Source of the DNA: Anastatus disparis
Lineage: Eukaryota > Arthropoda > Insecta > Hymenoptera > Eupelmidae
Length of the DNA stretch: 64,000 nucleotides
Assembly: GCA_017163975.1 (NCBI GenBank)
Contig: JAFFSR010000136.1
Location: forward strand, 7,933,501 to 7,997,500
Direction: 5' to 3'
Numbering within the stretch: position 1 is the stretch's first letter; each line of letters starts with the position of its first letter. Positions 36,068 to 49,450 of this stretch are shown here, in pieces. Position numbers and translations under genes: made by a program. Under the pieces are notes generated by a model, which searched no databases, was not told the DNA's origin, and saw only the letters and a program-made list of their open reading frames with translations.

Positions 36068-37882
36068 GCTCACGCGAGCGCTCCAAGATGTCCCTTAGAG
36101 AGAAGAGAGCATAGGTTGCTTGGCCAGCAACGTCAAACATTCCGTTGAGACCAAAAAAGAAAGTTTAGAGAGTAAGAGGCTACTGCCCCTTGCTCGTATC
36201 TACCTTTAGGTTATTTTCTTTCAAGCGTCAAAGCTTTGAACTTATGAATTTCTTTGGATAGATGGATTTATTAAGGTTATTAATTTTAAGATGCATGTTA
36301 TCGCTGTTTTTTATCTTCTGTTTATAGAAGAAAAGTTATTTCGAGTGTTTGTGGTTTTTTCACATAGGAATAAATTAATTTTGGTAAAACAATAAATAAT
36401 AAAAATAAAAATAAATATTAGGAATAAAAAAATATCATAATTATTTTTTTATTCGTAAAATTAATGGATTATAAAAAAAAATTTCAAAGCATAGGTAAAT
36501 AAAGAAGAGTATTAGTGGTTACAAATTTATGATGTAACTAGAATTAAAAGGTCGATCTAAAATAATTAAAATATAGCTATAAATTCAAAGTTCATAAAAA
36601 AAATGGATGCTATATCTCTTAAACTTTTTCATTTATTTTATCTTAACATTATAGTTGAAAATAATTAGCTGACAAAGTAACGTTTGTGTTAAAAATTTCG
36701 ATTCCAGTTATTGAAAAATTGCGTATATGTTATCATAAATTTTATAATTATTAAATAGTCATACAATTTCATTAAACTTCAAAGATAAAAAAGAAAAATA
36801 TACATTCAAAATAGTATAATTTTAAATACCAAAGTGATTTTCTTTCATGAATCCCCCTGCTTCCTAATTGATTGGTTATTTCTATTTTTATAATCGATTG
36901 ATGAATTACACGTGAGATCAGGAGCAAATTATATTATATGAAATAATAATTATTAAAATAATTCGAGATTTTTATAAATGGGAATATATATGAAAATTAT
37001 AAAATATTAATTAGACTAACAAAACATTAAATAATAAGTATATTAATGGTGCATAACCAACGTGAAGTCACGCGAAATGTTTTAAACATTAAATATTATT
37101 AAAAAATATAAAAATATGAAAAGTATTAAAATTATTTAAATTAAATCCTAATAACAGTTGAAAATTGCAAAGAAAAAAAACTATTATAGGATGTGAATAT
37201 TGAAATTTAAAGTAATTAAAACAAAATAAGATAATCATGTTTTCATATTTTCAATGTGATTAAGAGCGAAATGCATTAAGGAACAAGAATGTTACGTATT
37301 TAACTTTATTTTTCATCTTTCTAAAATAATATTTTAAAACTTTATTATTAATTAAAACAATATTGTTTTTATTAAAAAAATTATTCTAACCATTTGCAAT
37401 GCTCTTAGTAAAAATAATTTTATTAATTACATTTCTGAATACATATTTTTAATTCAAATGCACTTGAATAATCCTATTGAATAAAGTATTGAGCTCTAAC
37501 GTATGGTTTAAAGCCACTCTTTGAAAATGAATGTGATATAAGAAGATTAAAGACTCTTACAGTTTCTTTGTCTTCTTTTTAGCACCCTTAATATTGTAAT
37601 GAAGATACTACCCTATGTAACTGGAATAGTTTTCATTGTTCTTATTAAATCGAGTGGTTTTTTTACCCCTTAATAAATGTCTGTATAAACTATAGAAGGC
37701 TTTGCATATATCTATATTTAACGATTTTAAATTTAAATTATTTTTCTTTTCTAATTTGTGTACATTTAAAATATTTAATTAAATTAAATATTCATAATAA
37801 AAAAATTATTTTCAATTTCAACTATTAAAAAATAAATATCGATTATTTTACTAAATAACATAAACATAACTAATAACACAAA

Positions 37883-38088
37883 TTTTTTTTATTTTTATTT
37901 TATTTAACGTCACAATGTTTATGCCATCATTTCGATGCTAATTAACGACGGAGGTTTCCAGTGTGTTTGTTAACAAAGCACATGTAACGAACAGTGGTGC
38001 TTATATCAATCGACCAAGAGCGGGATTCGAACTCGGGCCCTCGAGTTACGAATCCATCGCTCTACCGACTGAGCCACTGACGACCTCA
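37883..38088 (-). mobile_element. tRNA-derived SINE, copy 5
   Basis: On the - strand it starts TGAGGTCGTCAGTGGCTCAG and keeps TGGCTCAGTCGGTAGAGCGA and GAGTTCGAATCCCGCTC. The body CACCACTGTTCGTTACATGT and the 3' CTCCGTCGTTAATTAGCATC follow, ending in GACGTTAAATAAAATAAAAA. The A and B boxes are both well preserved. A 60-residue frame on + across it is a SINE translation, not a gene. Confidence 0.88.
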
Positions 38089-38896
38089 ATGGTAAATATT
38101 CTATTAATGACTTGCACTCTAATTCATACTTTTTTATCCGAATAAAGGAAAAGGTAAGATTCATTACATCTTAATAAAATCTCATTTTGAAAAAAGATAT
38201 GTAAAACTATTAGTCAAAAAGAAAAAAAAACGATTTGCGAATAAAACCAGCATATCTTATCTACGATACGCTTTGTTCAAAGCTCTCTCCTTTTGCATTT
38301 GCAAATCCCTGAGTAATCCAAAAGGTGTCGGTTTGAAGCTAACTATATAAGCACAAAAGAAAAAAAAAAGAAAGGAGGGGATGAAAGTCAGTACTAGTAG
38401 TATACGCGCTTTTAAGCTTTACAAAAAAAAAGGAAAAAAAAAAGATATACTCGAATTTTATTGCACCTTTTCTTCTTGGCAAGATAACTTCTCCCTTTCT
38501 CTTACGACTAAAGTCAAATCCTTCGTGAAACCGTCTAGAAAATCTAAAAAGAGGGTGTGTGTATGCATATATAGAAGGAAGAGAAAGATTCACGCGACTC
38601 GTCTATACACGAATAAGAGAAACATAGAGAAAGACATTGCATTTCTCTTAGCACTACTATACCATTACAAGTATAGCTGTGCCGTGTGGCTTTATGGAAA
38701 TCATTTCAAGCAAGACGTTAGTATATCGAGCTTGAAGGTGCAGATCGTCCTTCAATCTTTCCAAGAAACTGAGCACACATTGCTTTGTATCTAATATACA
38801 TTTATGCTCGTGCAAATGTGAATATATTGCTTCTTCATGGAGAAGTTAAGGATTTTAAATAATCTCCTAGCTTATGCTTTATTAATATTAATCAAG
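38089..38896. other. non-coding islet
   Basis: The sequence is purine-rich with long A-runs (38350-38450). A 137-residue frame on + (38381-38794) overlaps an 84-residue frame on -. It is Lys/Ser-rich at the start because of the A-runs and shows no domain, so I do not annotate it as a gene. Confidence 0.4.
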
Positions 38897-39053
38897 CCCT
38901 GGTGGAAATTGAAACGTTTTTTTTACCATTTTTTGGCCAGTAGAAATGGAAACGCTTTTTTTAACATTTATTGGCCATTTATTTGGCATTTTTATTACTA
39001 ATAACCTCAAATTTTTATACACACCATTTTTAATGCTCATATTTCTACCAGGG
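38897..39053. mobile_element. CCCTGGT MITE, short copy B
   Basis: This 157 bp element runs from CCCTGGTGGAAATTGAAACG to the complementary end TTTCTACCAGGG. Flanking dinucleotides are AG (38895-38896) and AG (39054-39055), a 2 bp target duplication. Inside, about 39 bp is imperfectly duplicated (GTGGAAATTGAAACG...TTGGCCA then GTAGAAATGGAAACG...TTGGCCA). It differs from copies C and D by only a few bases. Confidence 0.9.
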
Positions 39054-42000
39054 AGGCTTGCTTTTTATTTTATTGTTATTTAATACCCATTTTAGCTTAT
39101 TTTTAGAAAATTTGAAATTTTTATTTAAAAATCATCGAAAAATTTAATCTAAGAAGAAACAGTATTCTTAATTTTTCTTCTTATTTGCTATCTTCCAATC
39201 AAAAATACGTTTTCGTATCAATGCATAATATAGGAAGTAAAGTTACATGCTTGAATATTTGAAACTTTTATGACAGTATCAAAAGAAAATAAGTAAGTAT
39301 ACTGATGTACAACATATTTATTAACATAAGCATAGATATTACCGAAAATTTATAAAGACACGTGCAGCTGACTCGATATACATCCCTCTTTTCCATCCAT
39401 ATAGATATATGCATAACGTACACGTTACTTTGTAAACTTGGATCAGATTGTTTCTCAAGTTTCCCTGTACTTTACATAGACTAAATTAAATTTTGGTATA
39501 CATGTTTTTGATGGCCCAGACAAATATCAAAGTAAAAAAAATCAAAGTTATCCTTGTCAACTAATTTCGTTTAGCATAAAATTAATAAAGTTTGTTTATG
39601 TCATCATAAAAAAAAACGTATTGTTTATGTTAGTATTCAAGGTAAAAAGATATGATTAATAAAATAGTAAAAACCATCGAAGTGAACTAATTGAAAAAAT
39701 TTGAAATGAAAATAAGAAACATTATATCGAATGTACATAATGTTTTGAGAGAAAACAAATGTAGTTAAACATAACAATAAAATTTTCATAATCCAATAAT
39801 TACATGGCAAGGCAATATTTCAATAAGCAAGTAGAAGTGAAAACAATGTGTTATACGTGCCATACAAACGAAAAGCATCAGGATCTTTAAAGCACTCGAA
39901 TGTATATAACCTTTTACATTTAAGGATTATGCACAACAAGGTAGATTATACAAACTGCATGCACAAGAGAGTCGAGAGACTCGGCTTTTCGCATAGGACT
40001 CTAGGTACTTACTCTCTTTCTCTTTCTCGTTGAGAAATGCACACAGGACTTATATGGCACGTACGTATATATATGTACGCATGTGTATATATACGAAGCT
40101 ACATAAATATTTAGATTCACTTGTGTGAGCATGCGAATTTCCATGAGCGGCCAAAGCAGCCGGTGCTTTATCTTTCGTTATATACCCTTTTGTGACATTG
40201 GCGATTCTTCGACAATTTTTTTTTTCTATTCGTTTCTTTTTGTTTTCTTTTACTTTTAGCAAGCCTTTTCAACTGAAAAAAGAGACACTTGTATAGTTCT
40301 TTTCAACAGGTTTATCGAATAAAGCTTTTGTGATGAAGTCATGATTTTTTTTTGTCGCGCTATTCTTTGTGTGCATCTCTTTAAAACTAAATTATCGCGT
40401 TATCTACGTATGTTTTTGTTTTTTTTTTGTTTTCTAAAGTCTTTGCTTTATTTTCATAGTTGAAAAATAACGTATGACACGAGCTTGCATAATTTCAGCA
40501 AAGTATATAAAAGTTTTGTTGCTAACATAAAAAGTTTTTTTTTATCATGGTTTTTTTCATAAATTTACATATCGGTAGTACGTAATTCAAATTTTTCCAA
40601 AGCTGCTCATCGTTCATGCAAAAATATTTATGAGGTTTGTAAGAAAGTTGAAAGTACTGGATCTGACTGAAATGTGAATATTTACTTCTTCTTTTTTTGT
40701 AATATCGATTACATGAATTGCTAATATTGACATGAAAAAATTATTTACATCATTTAATTATGTTTTCCTATAAAAATAATATATTTACTGTGTACGTTTC
40801 CTTCAGATAATTAAAACTATGTAGAATTTTCGAGAGAAAAACAACTCTTACATATCAAGTACTTTTTTCTAACTATTTATCAATAATGAAAAAAATTTAT
40901 TAGAGTCGATAAATAAAATATTTACTTGTTACGTGGTTTACGTTAACTTTTTTTCTACGTACGCCTTTTTTCCAGAACTCTTTCGATAATAAGCTCAACT
41001 TTTCTTTTTCGCCTTTTTATCCCTTTGCTTATACTGTCCAAATTAATGTTATTAGCAAGTCTTTTTCATAATATGAGATAACAGTTCAAAAGAGAAGTTA
41101 AACCAGTACGTGTCTGGACCACAAGTTAAAACATAAATAAACTATTTTTTAATATTAAAAGTTAAAGGTAAAAAAAGAGTATAAGTTGATATACAATATT
41201 TCGAAACTCGTGCTCAATATTGCGTTATAGCTAAAACTTTTGTTTATAAAGCCAAGGTAAAAAACTTTATATTATATAAAATGCTTCGACAAAAAAATTC
41301 TAGTTGGTAAATAGAGTATTGATATTTACAAATAAATTGATTGCGCCACAAAAACTTTGCATTATTCAAAGAATTTACACGTTAGTAAAAGTAAAGAAAA
41401 TTTTTATTCAATATTCACTTCTATAAAATCTCCAATTTGAGATTATTAATTTTATGATATATTTTACTTTTTATCTTTAAAATCATAATAATACAATCAT
41501 ATTAATGTAATTGGAGAACAATAATACTTTATTATGATATAGTTCATAAATAATAATGAAAAATTGAAATTACAAATTATTCTCTAAAAATTTGATATTA
41601 AAGAAAAACTCTTCAAACAAATCCCAAACAAATCAAACGAAGCTTGCCAGTAAAATATTACACATTATCTTGGCTGGATTTTCATTTGCTTCTTCATTTT
41701 AACAACTTTTTTTTTCTCTTCCTCTCCCTCATTCATTATGCAACAGGCATATCGGAAATTTAAATGTGAATATTGTTAACCGTTGATATATAGATTGTAT
41801 AGTTAACCAAGAGTAGGAAGAATAAAGCTTTGTTTCAAATATGAAATAGGAAATTGGAAAAGCTGTATTTTAAAAGTTAATGCATGCGGTCGATGTTGAA
41901 TCTTTTGCTTATTAGCTATGAAAACGTATAAAAAAAGAGGAAATGGGAAAATTAAAGAGTATAATGGAACAAAACATTTTGGAGTATTTAACGAACAAAC

Positions 42001-42101
42001 GCGTATTTCGGAATTAAAGAGACATTGTTTAAATTTTAATTTTTAATTTAAAAAGTATAAAAATTTTAAAGTTTTAGATAAAATAATTTCAAATATCACA
42101 A
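39054..42101. other. non-coding, islet at 39.8-40.5 kb
   Basis: The islet at about 39830-40480 has GTACGTATATATATGTACGC-type alternation and CT tracts. The rest is AT-rich. Two short frames (61 and 70 residues) overlap the islet without recognisable features. No repeats beyond homopolymers are seen. Confidence 0.4.
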
Positions 42102-42273
42102 TTTTTATTTTTATTTTATGCTTATTAACGACGGAGGTTTTCAGTGTGTTTGTTAACAAAGTACATGTAACGTACAGTGGTGCTTGTGTCAGTCGTCCGT
42201 CAAGAGCGGAATTCGAACTTAAGTCCTCGAGATTATGAATCCATCGCTCTACCGACTGAGCTACTGAAACCTC
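42102..42273 (-). mobile_element. tRNA-derived SINE, copy 6, internally deleted
   Basis: On the - strand it starts GAGGTTTCAGTAGCTCAGTC, retains TCGGTAGAGCGATGGATTCA and has a damaged B-box-like AAGTTCGAATTCCGCTC. The body CACCACTGTACGTTACATGT and CTCCGTCGTTAATAAGCATA follow, running straight into AAAATAAAAATAAAAAT. The ACGTTAAATAAA 3' segment seen in the other copies is missing. This is the shortest of the seven copies. Confidence 0.83.
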
Positions 42274-45200
42274 TTTATTAAATTTTAATATTAGTATTTT
42301 TTATGAGAGTGAACTAGAATAGTATAGTTTTATAGAATAAATAAAAAGAATTTTCCTTTGAAATTCATATGATACTCCTGAAATAAAGCAAAGCAATGAT
42401 TTATTAATATTATTAAGGATCCTTAATAAGATATTAATATTATTAAGAAATTGAGCATTAACTTGCAGTTAATTGAAATTGACCTAAAATGTTCTACTAT
42501 AATCACAATGGCATAAAAAAACACTATTATTCGTACTATACTATTAATAACACCAACATTATTATCACTTTTATGTATGCCGAATATTGAGATATTTATA
42601 ATTAAAAGTATAACATAAAATTAGGTAACCCAATAATTTTGTCAAACATTTAATTTTAGAATTTTCGTTAATTTTCAATACATTTAATTTATTTTTTGCT
42701 TAGCTTAAAATAATTACGTTTAAGAGATAATACATCTGATTGTCATTAGACAACGATAAAGCAAAATCATCCATTATAATTTTAAGTTGATGAATAATCT
42801 TGCTAATGATAATATTTGGATCGCACAAAATTCTAACATACACTATCAGTGGATACGTAATAAATTCAGCTAGGTAATTACATTACAAAATTGTTTTCAA
42901 TTCATGCAAACATAAACTGCCTGACTCTAATAATATTGACTATACCTCCAGTATTGCAGTCACTCCGGTAATTTACACCGGAATCTCAACGGCAAATATC
43001 ATTTTTTTCAAAATTATCGTTCAATTCCATTATCTATACAAATTGACAAATTTACCATAAACTAAAAAGTATAATATTTTTATTGAAATACCAACAATTT
43101 ATAGTAAAATATTAATTTTTTCATTTGAAAATAATCATTACACCAAAGCATGAAATGTAAATAATTAAAAATAAAATAACAAATATACTAATACTTAAAT
43201 AAAGTTCGTGAAGAAAAGTTTAAACACATGACCTGAAAAGTAAGTTCAGCATAAGACAGACTTTATTTTTATTGCTCAACATAAAAACTAGAACAAATGC
43301 TTACTAATGTAAAGCCGCGAAACGTTATGAGAATGAAGTTTTTTTTCTTCTTCTCCTCAGGAAAAGTAATTACCAGACTTGTAGGGAGTTAATACGAGAC
43401 TTAAGTAAGGATCTTATACTACGCGTAGGATTTGACCTAAAATACCAGTTAGTTATGAAGTTATCTAATATAAAAAATGTCCGTACTGATATGGAGCTTT
43501 TAAAATATGATGATATGATGATATTAGCTGGAAGTTTCAGTTTTATTTTTTTATCTTACTAGAAATATATTCGATGTAAAAATATTTAATTTTATATTTA
43601 TTTCGTGTAAAGAATATATGATCAATTGTACTTTTTATGTACAATAATAATAACTATATGAAATAGAAATTCATAATAAAAATTAAGCAAGTGAAACTGT
43701 ATACGTCGCTAAATTAACACGATACTACTTTAATTAAAATACATTTAATCTAATATATTTATGATGAAATATTAAATAACGCGCGGTATACATTTAAAAA
43801 AAAATTACTCCTGAAAAACATTCTCAATCCAAGACACACACACAAACACACATAAAGAGAGAAGGGAGGGAGGAGGGTCGTAGCTGATGTTGGAAAGTTG
43901 AAACTTTTCTCAACAACGACAGCACGCAAACCGCACGCCTCTAAAACTTCCTTCGTGAACTTTCCCTCTGACGAAATTTAATTTTCGCGCCACTAAATTA
44001 AATAGAAAGAGTAAAAAAAATGCAAAAAAAAAGGAAGAAAGAAAGTTAAAAAAAAAGGAAAGTATAAGAAAGTAGTAGTATAATACTAGCTTATCGTGCT
44101 CCGATTATTAATCAGTAATATAACGTCGTTTAACGTTCATGTTATATATATTTAACCCTCCTCTCTCTCTCTTCCTCTTTCTCTCTTCGTTTGGCATATA
44201 AGCGCTACATGCACAAAGCGTGTCGCATATATATATATACGTGCTTCTCTCGTTTCATTGCGATCGTTGTCAACCGCTCATTACTATAAAGGCATATGTG
44301 GGCTCGCTTGCACGTAAGCTTGTAAAATCTGTGCTTTGTGAGTTTTTTTACGGAATAAAAAAAATAAAAGAGAGCGAGAGAGAACAGAAGATAGAAAGAG
44401 AACAAAAAATAGATTAAAAGAGAAAGAACAGAGAAGATACAGAAAAAAAGAGAGGAAGAGAGAAAAGGAGCTTTTTTTTCGTTGGTGCACGGTATATAAC
44501 GTTGCGTGCTATGTAGTTTTATCGTATGTATAGAAAGGGATTTTAGAGAATGAGAAAGAGAGAATATACCGTTAGCCAAGTGTATGCATGTATACGTGTA
44601 CGCTGTTTAGCAGTGCGATAACTGACAGAAAGCTCTCTCGCGACCATTACGATAATTTTCCCGACATGAGCACGTGCTGCGCGCGAGAGATTGCAATTTC
44701 GCATAATTAATAAATATGGTGATCCATCGTATCAAAAGCATAAAGGGCTTTTACTCAAAGTTAGAGTATATATACACATATACGTATATAGCCTCACAAT
44801 AGCTCTTGACCATCATGACAGTGTATTTTTTTTTATATAGTCTTTGTATATCCGATATAGTATTATTGATATTAATATCGTTGATTTTATTTGTTCTTTT
44901 TATTAAAATTTGTTGCGTTTGATGAATATATGATAAGTAATAAATTTTACTGATTTTCACGATTAATACAGTAAGTTATAATTTATTACGAATTACGAGA
45001 TTCACGGTGAACGGTTTAATATTTGATTATTCGATATTATTTGATTCATTTCCTTTTTTTATTTGATGTTTTATTAATTAAACGAAGATAAATGGAACTT
45101 AATAAACAAATTTATTCATAACGAGGACGAGTCTGTACTCTTTAAAAAACAGATTTTTTTTTCAATCTGGAAACTGTTTTTTAGCGTATGGAAATATAAA

Positions 45201-45700
45201 ATTCGACGTTTACCAATGAATTTAATATCTGGATTTTAGATATGCAATTAAATGCGAAAAATAAATAATTTTAAGTAAGGGGACGTAGAATCATACTAAT
45301 TTTTTATCCAATTAATAGTATTGATAATTTTTTCTTTTTTGTTATAAATTTATTACATGAGTTATTACTTTTAATTACTGTTATAACTGCATTTAATTAT
45401 TTATGTTTAACTTTTTATAAACGCAAAGCACTATCAATTATTTATTGTTTATATTTTCTTTATGTATATATAGTACAGTTTAATAAAAAAAAAGCTAACA
45501 AAGCCATACATTTTTTTCTAGCCGCATCACTACAAAGCATGTACAAACAGAACATATACGTTATAGTTATAAAGTTAAACTAGTCAAGAGTTAGATGGTA
45601 TGGATGCGCGTTTGCATATACGTACTCGCTTATATTCATCGATCGAGTGTCATTGCCGCTTATATACCGTAACAAACTTACACATACATATTAGTTATAT
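42274..45700. other. non-coding, islet at 43.8-44.8 kb
   Basis: AT-rich sequence lies on both sides of an islet (about 43790-44790) that holds CACACA and GA-rich tracts, CTCTCTCTC runs and GCGCGCGAGAGA. Frames on both strands there (up to 124 residues) follow the purine/pyrimidine tracts and are mutually exclusive. A small hairpin at 45145-45184 is built around ACAGATT/AATCTG-type arms. No gene can be supported. Confidence 0.4.
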
Positions 45701-45863
45701 ATGTCCTTTGGCCGTATTCAGGTGGAATATGAATCGAGGACAATGTTTGTCGCTTGAGCTGAAATTGCCGAGGGCGCGCGAAGCGCGCCCGAGGTAGATT
45801 TCTGCTCAAGCGGCAAACATTGTTCGAGATTCAGATTCCACCTGAATAAACGGCCAAAGACAT
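45701..45863. mobile_element. foldback MITE with GC-rich apex
   Basis: The left arm starts ATGTCCTTTGGCCGTATTCA and the right arm ends TGAATAAACGGCCAAAGACAT. Inner arms include GGTGGAAT, TCGAGGACAATGTTTG and GCTTGAGC with complements on the right. The apex is GCCGAGGGCGCGCGAAGCGC followed by GCCCGAGG, a strong GC-rich stem. Total length is 163 bp with about 75 bp arms. A third copy of the outer end lies in inverted orientation at 46217-46238. Confidence 0.8.
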
Positions 45864-46093
45864 GATGATTTAGTCCGAAGTGAAAAACTTGTAAAATATT
45901 AATCTTTTTTCAATACTTTTAAAATAAAATTTTAGTTCTATTGATTTTTTCTTTTTGTTTCTTAGATTGACATTTTGTAATGAGTATAGCTGTTCAACGC
46001 GAGTCATTTTTTTCACTAACCTACGTTCAATATGATTGCTTTTGACATATTGAACGAAACATAGTAGGATCGGTGATGCCATATTGATTTCTC

Positions 46094-46128
46094 CTGAGAC
46101 ATATTGAGTCTCAATATGTCTCAGGAAG
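46094..46128. repeat. perfect short palindrome
   Basis: CCTGAGACATATTGAG, a single T, then CTCAATATGTCTCAGG: two 16 bp arms around one base. Related words (GACATATTGA, CTGAGACATAT) recur at about 46045 and 46164, so the palindrome is part of a small cluster of the same motif between two inverted copies of the 45.7 kb element end. Confidence 0.85.
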
Positions 46129-46216
46129 ACATATAATTCTTGCAATAAGTCGTGGAGCGCGTCTGAGACATATGGGATGCCAATACAAATTTAGCATGCT
46201 CTTTACATACTGACAC

Positions 46217-46238
46217 GAATACGGCCTACGAGGACATA
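46217..46238 (-). repeat. isolated inverted copy of the 45.7 kb element end
   Basis: GAATACGGCCTACGAGGACATA is the approximate reverse complement of the left end of the foldback element (TATGTCCTTTGGCCGTATTC). With 45701 it defines a 538 bp span bounded by inverted ends. The 163 bp hairpin may therefore sit inside a longer family member, or this may be a solo remnant. Confidence 0.55.
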
Positions 46239-49200
46239 AATGTATATATAGATATAGCACTTGAATTTCATGGGTTTTGCAATGAGAAGTGCACACCACT
46301 CGAATGACGATATCCATAACGTTAGCTTTAGTTTATAACATGCAGCCTGCGTTTTACATGTTACCCTTTTCCCCCTCCCCTTCTCCTCCGCCACCCAATA
46401 TTTGTATATATGCTTTACGCAATTTGCGTTACTGCAATTTCGATTAGTAATTATTTGCATCGTAGGACTTATTTATGTTGCTTTATATTCTTTGACTACA
46501 GTCGCAGTGTGTTTGTAATATATCCTTGTGATTGAAACATCAAACGTGCTTTAAAATTTTTTTTTATACTCATCATTTCAGTTGATTCAATGTGTTTTTG
46601 AATTACACTGCCCATAGATATCATTGAAATTATTTTACATTTAGAAATACAGTAAATAAAGCGAATGCTGCAAAAAAAAAGTTACAAAATATCTTTTATG
46701 GCTATTAGGAATATTTTTTATTTGAAAAATACATTTATTTATCAAAAATATTTATTGTTTGAAAAATAAATTAAAACATTTAATTTTTTAAATGTTTTCA
46801 AAATTTGTTGCGAATAAAATAGTAATGAATAAAATATTATTAACTCTTTTATAATTCACAATACTGTAACGATGATGTGTAATAATTGATACAATTTTTT
46901 TTATGTTATTGTTTACTATTTTACAAAATAGTTAACAATTTATTTAAATTAAAATAACGATAGTGTAAAATATTATTAAAAGTTTTTTTATGAATTAATT
47001 AAATATTAAATTCATAAATATTTTTGACTATAGGGGAAATCTGAAAACAATAGACATCCTATAGGCAGGACAACGTGAGCTATTTTTTCGTCATAGTCTG
47101 TAGCAAAAAATTCCAAAAAAATTCTGGTACAATATTAATGTTATTAGCATTTATGTTTCAGTATGTAATCGGTGCTCGGGGTGATAAGTGAGTATTTATT
47201 ATCTTAATCTGGCTAATTCTTTTATGCTCCTCTATCATTCAGCTGATTCCAAAATACGTATAGGCCATTTTATTTATTCATTCGTTAATAAATCTGTTGT
47301 TTAAAATCAAGAATTATTTTTTTCTCATTTTTTTATAAATGATAAAATTCTGCATGCACACACCGGGCAAGATCGACGCCTCGTAATCAAAATATTTTTT
47401 GTTTTCAATCATTGGAATTTATTTAATTTTACATTTACAATAATGTAAAACATTGCTAATGCATTAATTTCATTTTCCATTTCGTTATTTATTAACTTAC
47501 CTCAGAGTGTCACTCTTACTTTGTCATTTTTAAAAATTTCAAAATTTTGTTATTTCTTAATTTTTTTAGCACCATCTTAGAGCTATTGTTGCATAATTCT
47601 ATTTTTTATTTATTCTAACAAAGAGAGTATATTTGGGTCTCGCAATTTTTTTAACTTTGAGATATTTTTTTTAAATAAAATCATGAAATAAACTGCGTCC
47701 ATGCGGTCCAACGATTTTTCCAAATTCATGAGCAGTTTTGTCAGGATTTTAAGACTTTAAATATTTATTGAGATTAAAACCTATCGATTGAAAAAAAAAT
47801 TGGGCCAATAAGCTTAATTTGTTTAAAAGTTATTAGAATAAAAATAGCGTAATTATTTAGTTGTGAATTTGCATAGAAATTTAATGCTGCATTTTAGTCT
47901 AAATTTCATCTTAATTTTCATCCCTTTGTAACTTTTCAACAACTTGAACTTTTTAAATAAATTTTTTTTTAATTGAAAGGTTTTAATTTCAACTTTAATG
48001 TCATCAGTAAAAACTTTTTCGAATGATTCAATAAAATTACTAATTTTATTTTAAATGCATCTCTTGCAGTCTTTGCCTTGATTTATTTTAAGTCGTTCAC
48101 AGCCCACTTGAATTTTGTAAATGTAAAAAGATTATTTCGAATCAACGCTGTTCTTGGCACGTCTTTAGACAAAACTTCATTAAAATAACACACAAAATTT
48201 AAAATTTAAAAAATATTAAAATACTAACGTTTTAGTACAATTGAAATTTAGGAGTTGAAATAAATTTGGAAATGTATTCACTTCAATTATAATTTGATGG
48301 TTATAAAAAAAGTATTTTAATTTGGAATTATCATCTGCACAACTATGACAGTATATATACATCATTTTTATTACAAAATGTTTGAAAATACCATAATTAT
48401 TTATGTGCAATGCTTTCAGTTGATTATAATTTGGATTAAATTGATTTTCGATCTCCTAATTTTTAATCATATAGAATATGTTTAATATGATTCCAGCATG
48501 AAAATATTAAGAACATTATATAAAAAACGACGAATAAGTCTAATTAGATAAGTTATAATTAAAAAATTTGATAGAAAATAATTATAATCAACTAAAAACA
48601 ACCCACACTTAAATAAATAATGGCGGAATTTTCAAACATTTTGTAATAAAAATTATGCATATTAAGAGTAGTTAAAATAAAACGGCAAGCATAGTTGGCT
48701 TTATTAATGTAAAGATGTGCAAATATACAAAGCCATTACAATAATTTTGTTTTTCTTTTCTTTTGAATAATTTTAGCCTTTTATGTATAATACTGGTCAT
48801 GAGTGCCTTTCATACTTTTTAACCATGGTAAATGTATTGGCTACGATATGCGCGCGCGACCGCGCCCTTCTTCTTTTTTTTACTGAGCTAAACTCATAAA
48901 CGTTTCAGCCGTAAATCTCAGCAGATTAGCATAACACATTAAAGGCCATTGCCGCTTCTGCAATTAAGTGAGTCTATGTTGCTTTTTAGGTAGAGCGGGG
49001 TAGGGAGATGTAGAGAAGTTGCGATGTTCGCATGTACAGAGAAAAATAGGAGATAAAAAAAAGAATTATATAAAACAGAAAAAAAATATGATTTTTCTTT
49101 GAAAATGTCTTTTAAAATTTTGAGTTTATTTTTTCATGAAATATTTCTTTAACGCATTTGAAAATGTATGGAGGTAAATACGTGCTTGGTCAAGCATTTT

Positions 49201-49293
49201 ACGTAGCACCATTGTAAATGCTTTATTTGCAATGTATAATTAAAAAAGGTAAATTAAAAAATTTTTTTAATTAAAGAAATAATTCTAATGCAT
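46239..49293. other. AT-rich, with short islets
   Basis: The sequence is mostly AT-rich. A balanced segment at 46310-46450 contains a C-rich run (TTTTCCCCCTCCCCTTCTCC), and another at 48830-49040 contains GCGCGCGCGACCGCGCCC. No frames worth annotating and no clear repeats apart from homopolymers. Confidence 0.4.
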
Positions 49294-49450
49294 CCCTGGT
49301 GGAAATTGAAACGTTTTTTTTACCATTTTTTGGCCAGTAGAAATGAAAACGCTTTTTTTAACATTTATTGGCCATTTATTTGGCATTTTTATTACTAATA
49401 ACCTCAAATTTTTATACACACCATTTTTAATGCTCACATTTCTACCAGGG
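49294..49450. mobile_element. CCCTGGT MITE, short copy C
   Basis: This is 157 bp with the same ends and internal ~39 bp duplication as copies B and D. Flanking dinucleotides are AT (49292-49293) and AT (49451-49452). It is nearly identical to copy D. Confidence 0.9.

Larger units (their letters stand above)
33991..37882. other. non-coding, islets at 34.0-34.7 and 35.5-36.2 kb
   Basis: The first islet has several overlapping ~70-residue frames with no motif. The second contains the CT and CA microsatellites listed separately, and its frames (102 residues on +, 79 on -) run through those repeats. From 36240 to 37880 the sequence is AT-rich and featureless. Confidence 0.4.

Noticed and set aside
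38381..38794. 137-residue frame on +
   Set aside because: Lys-rich because of A-runs and overlapped by a frame on -; no recognisable family.
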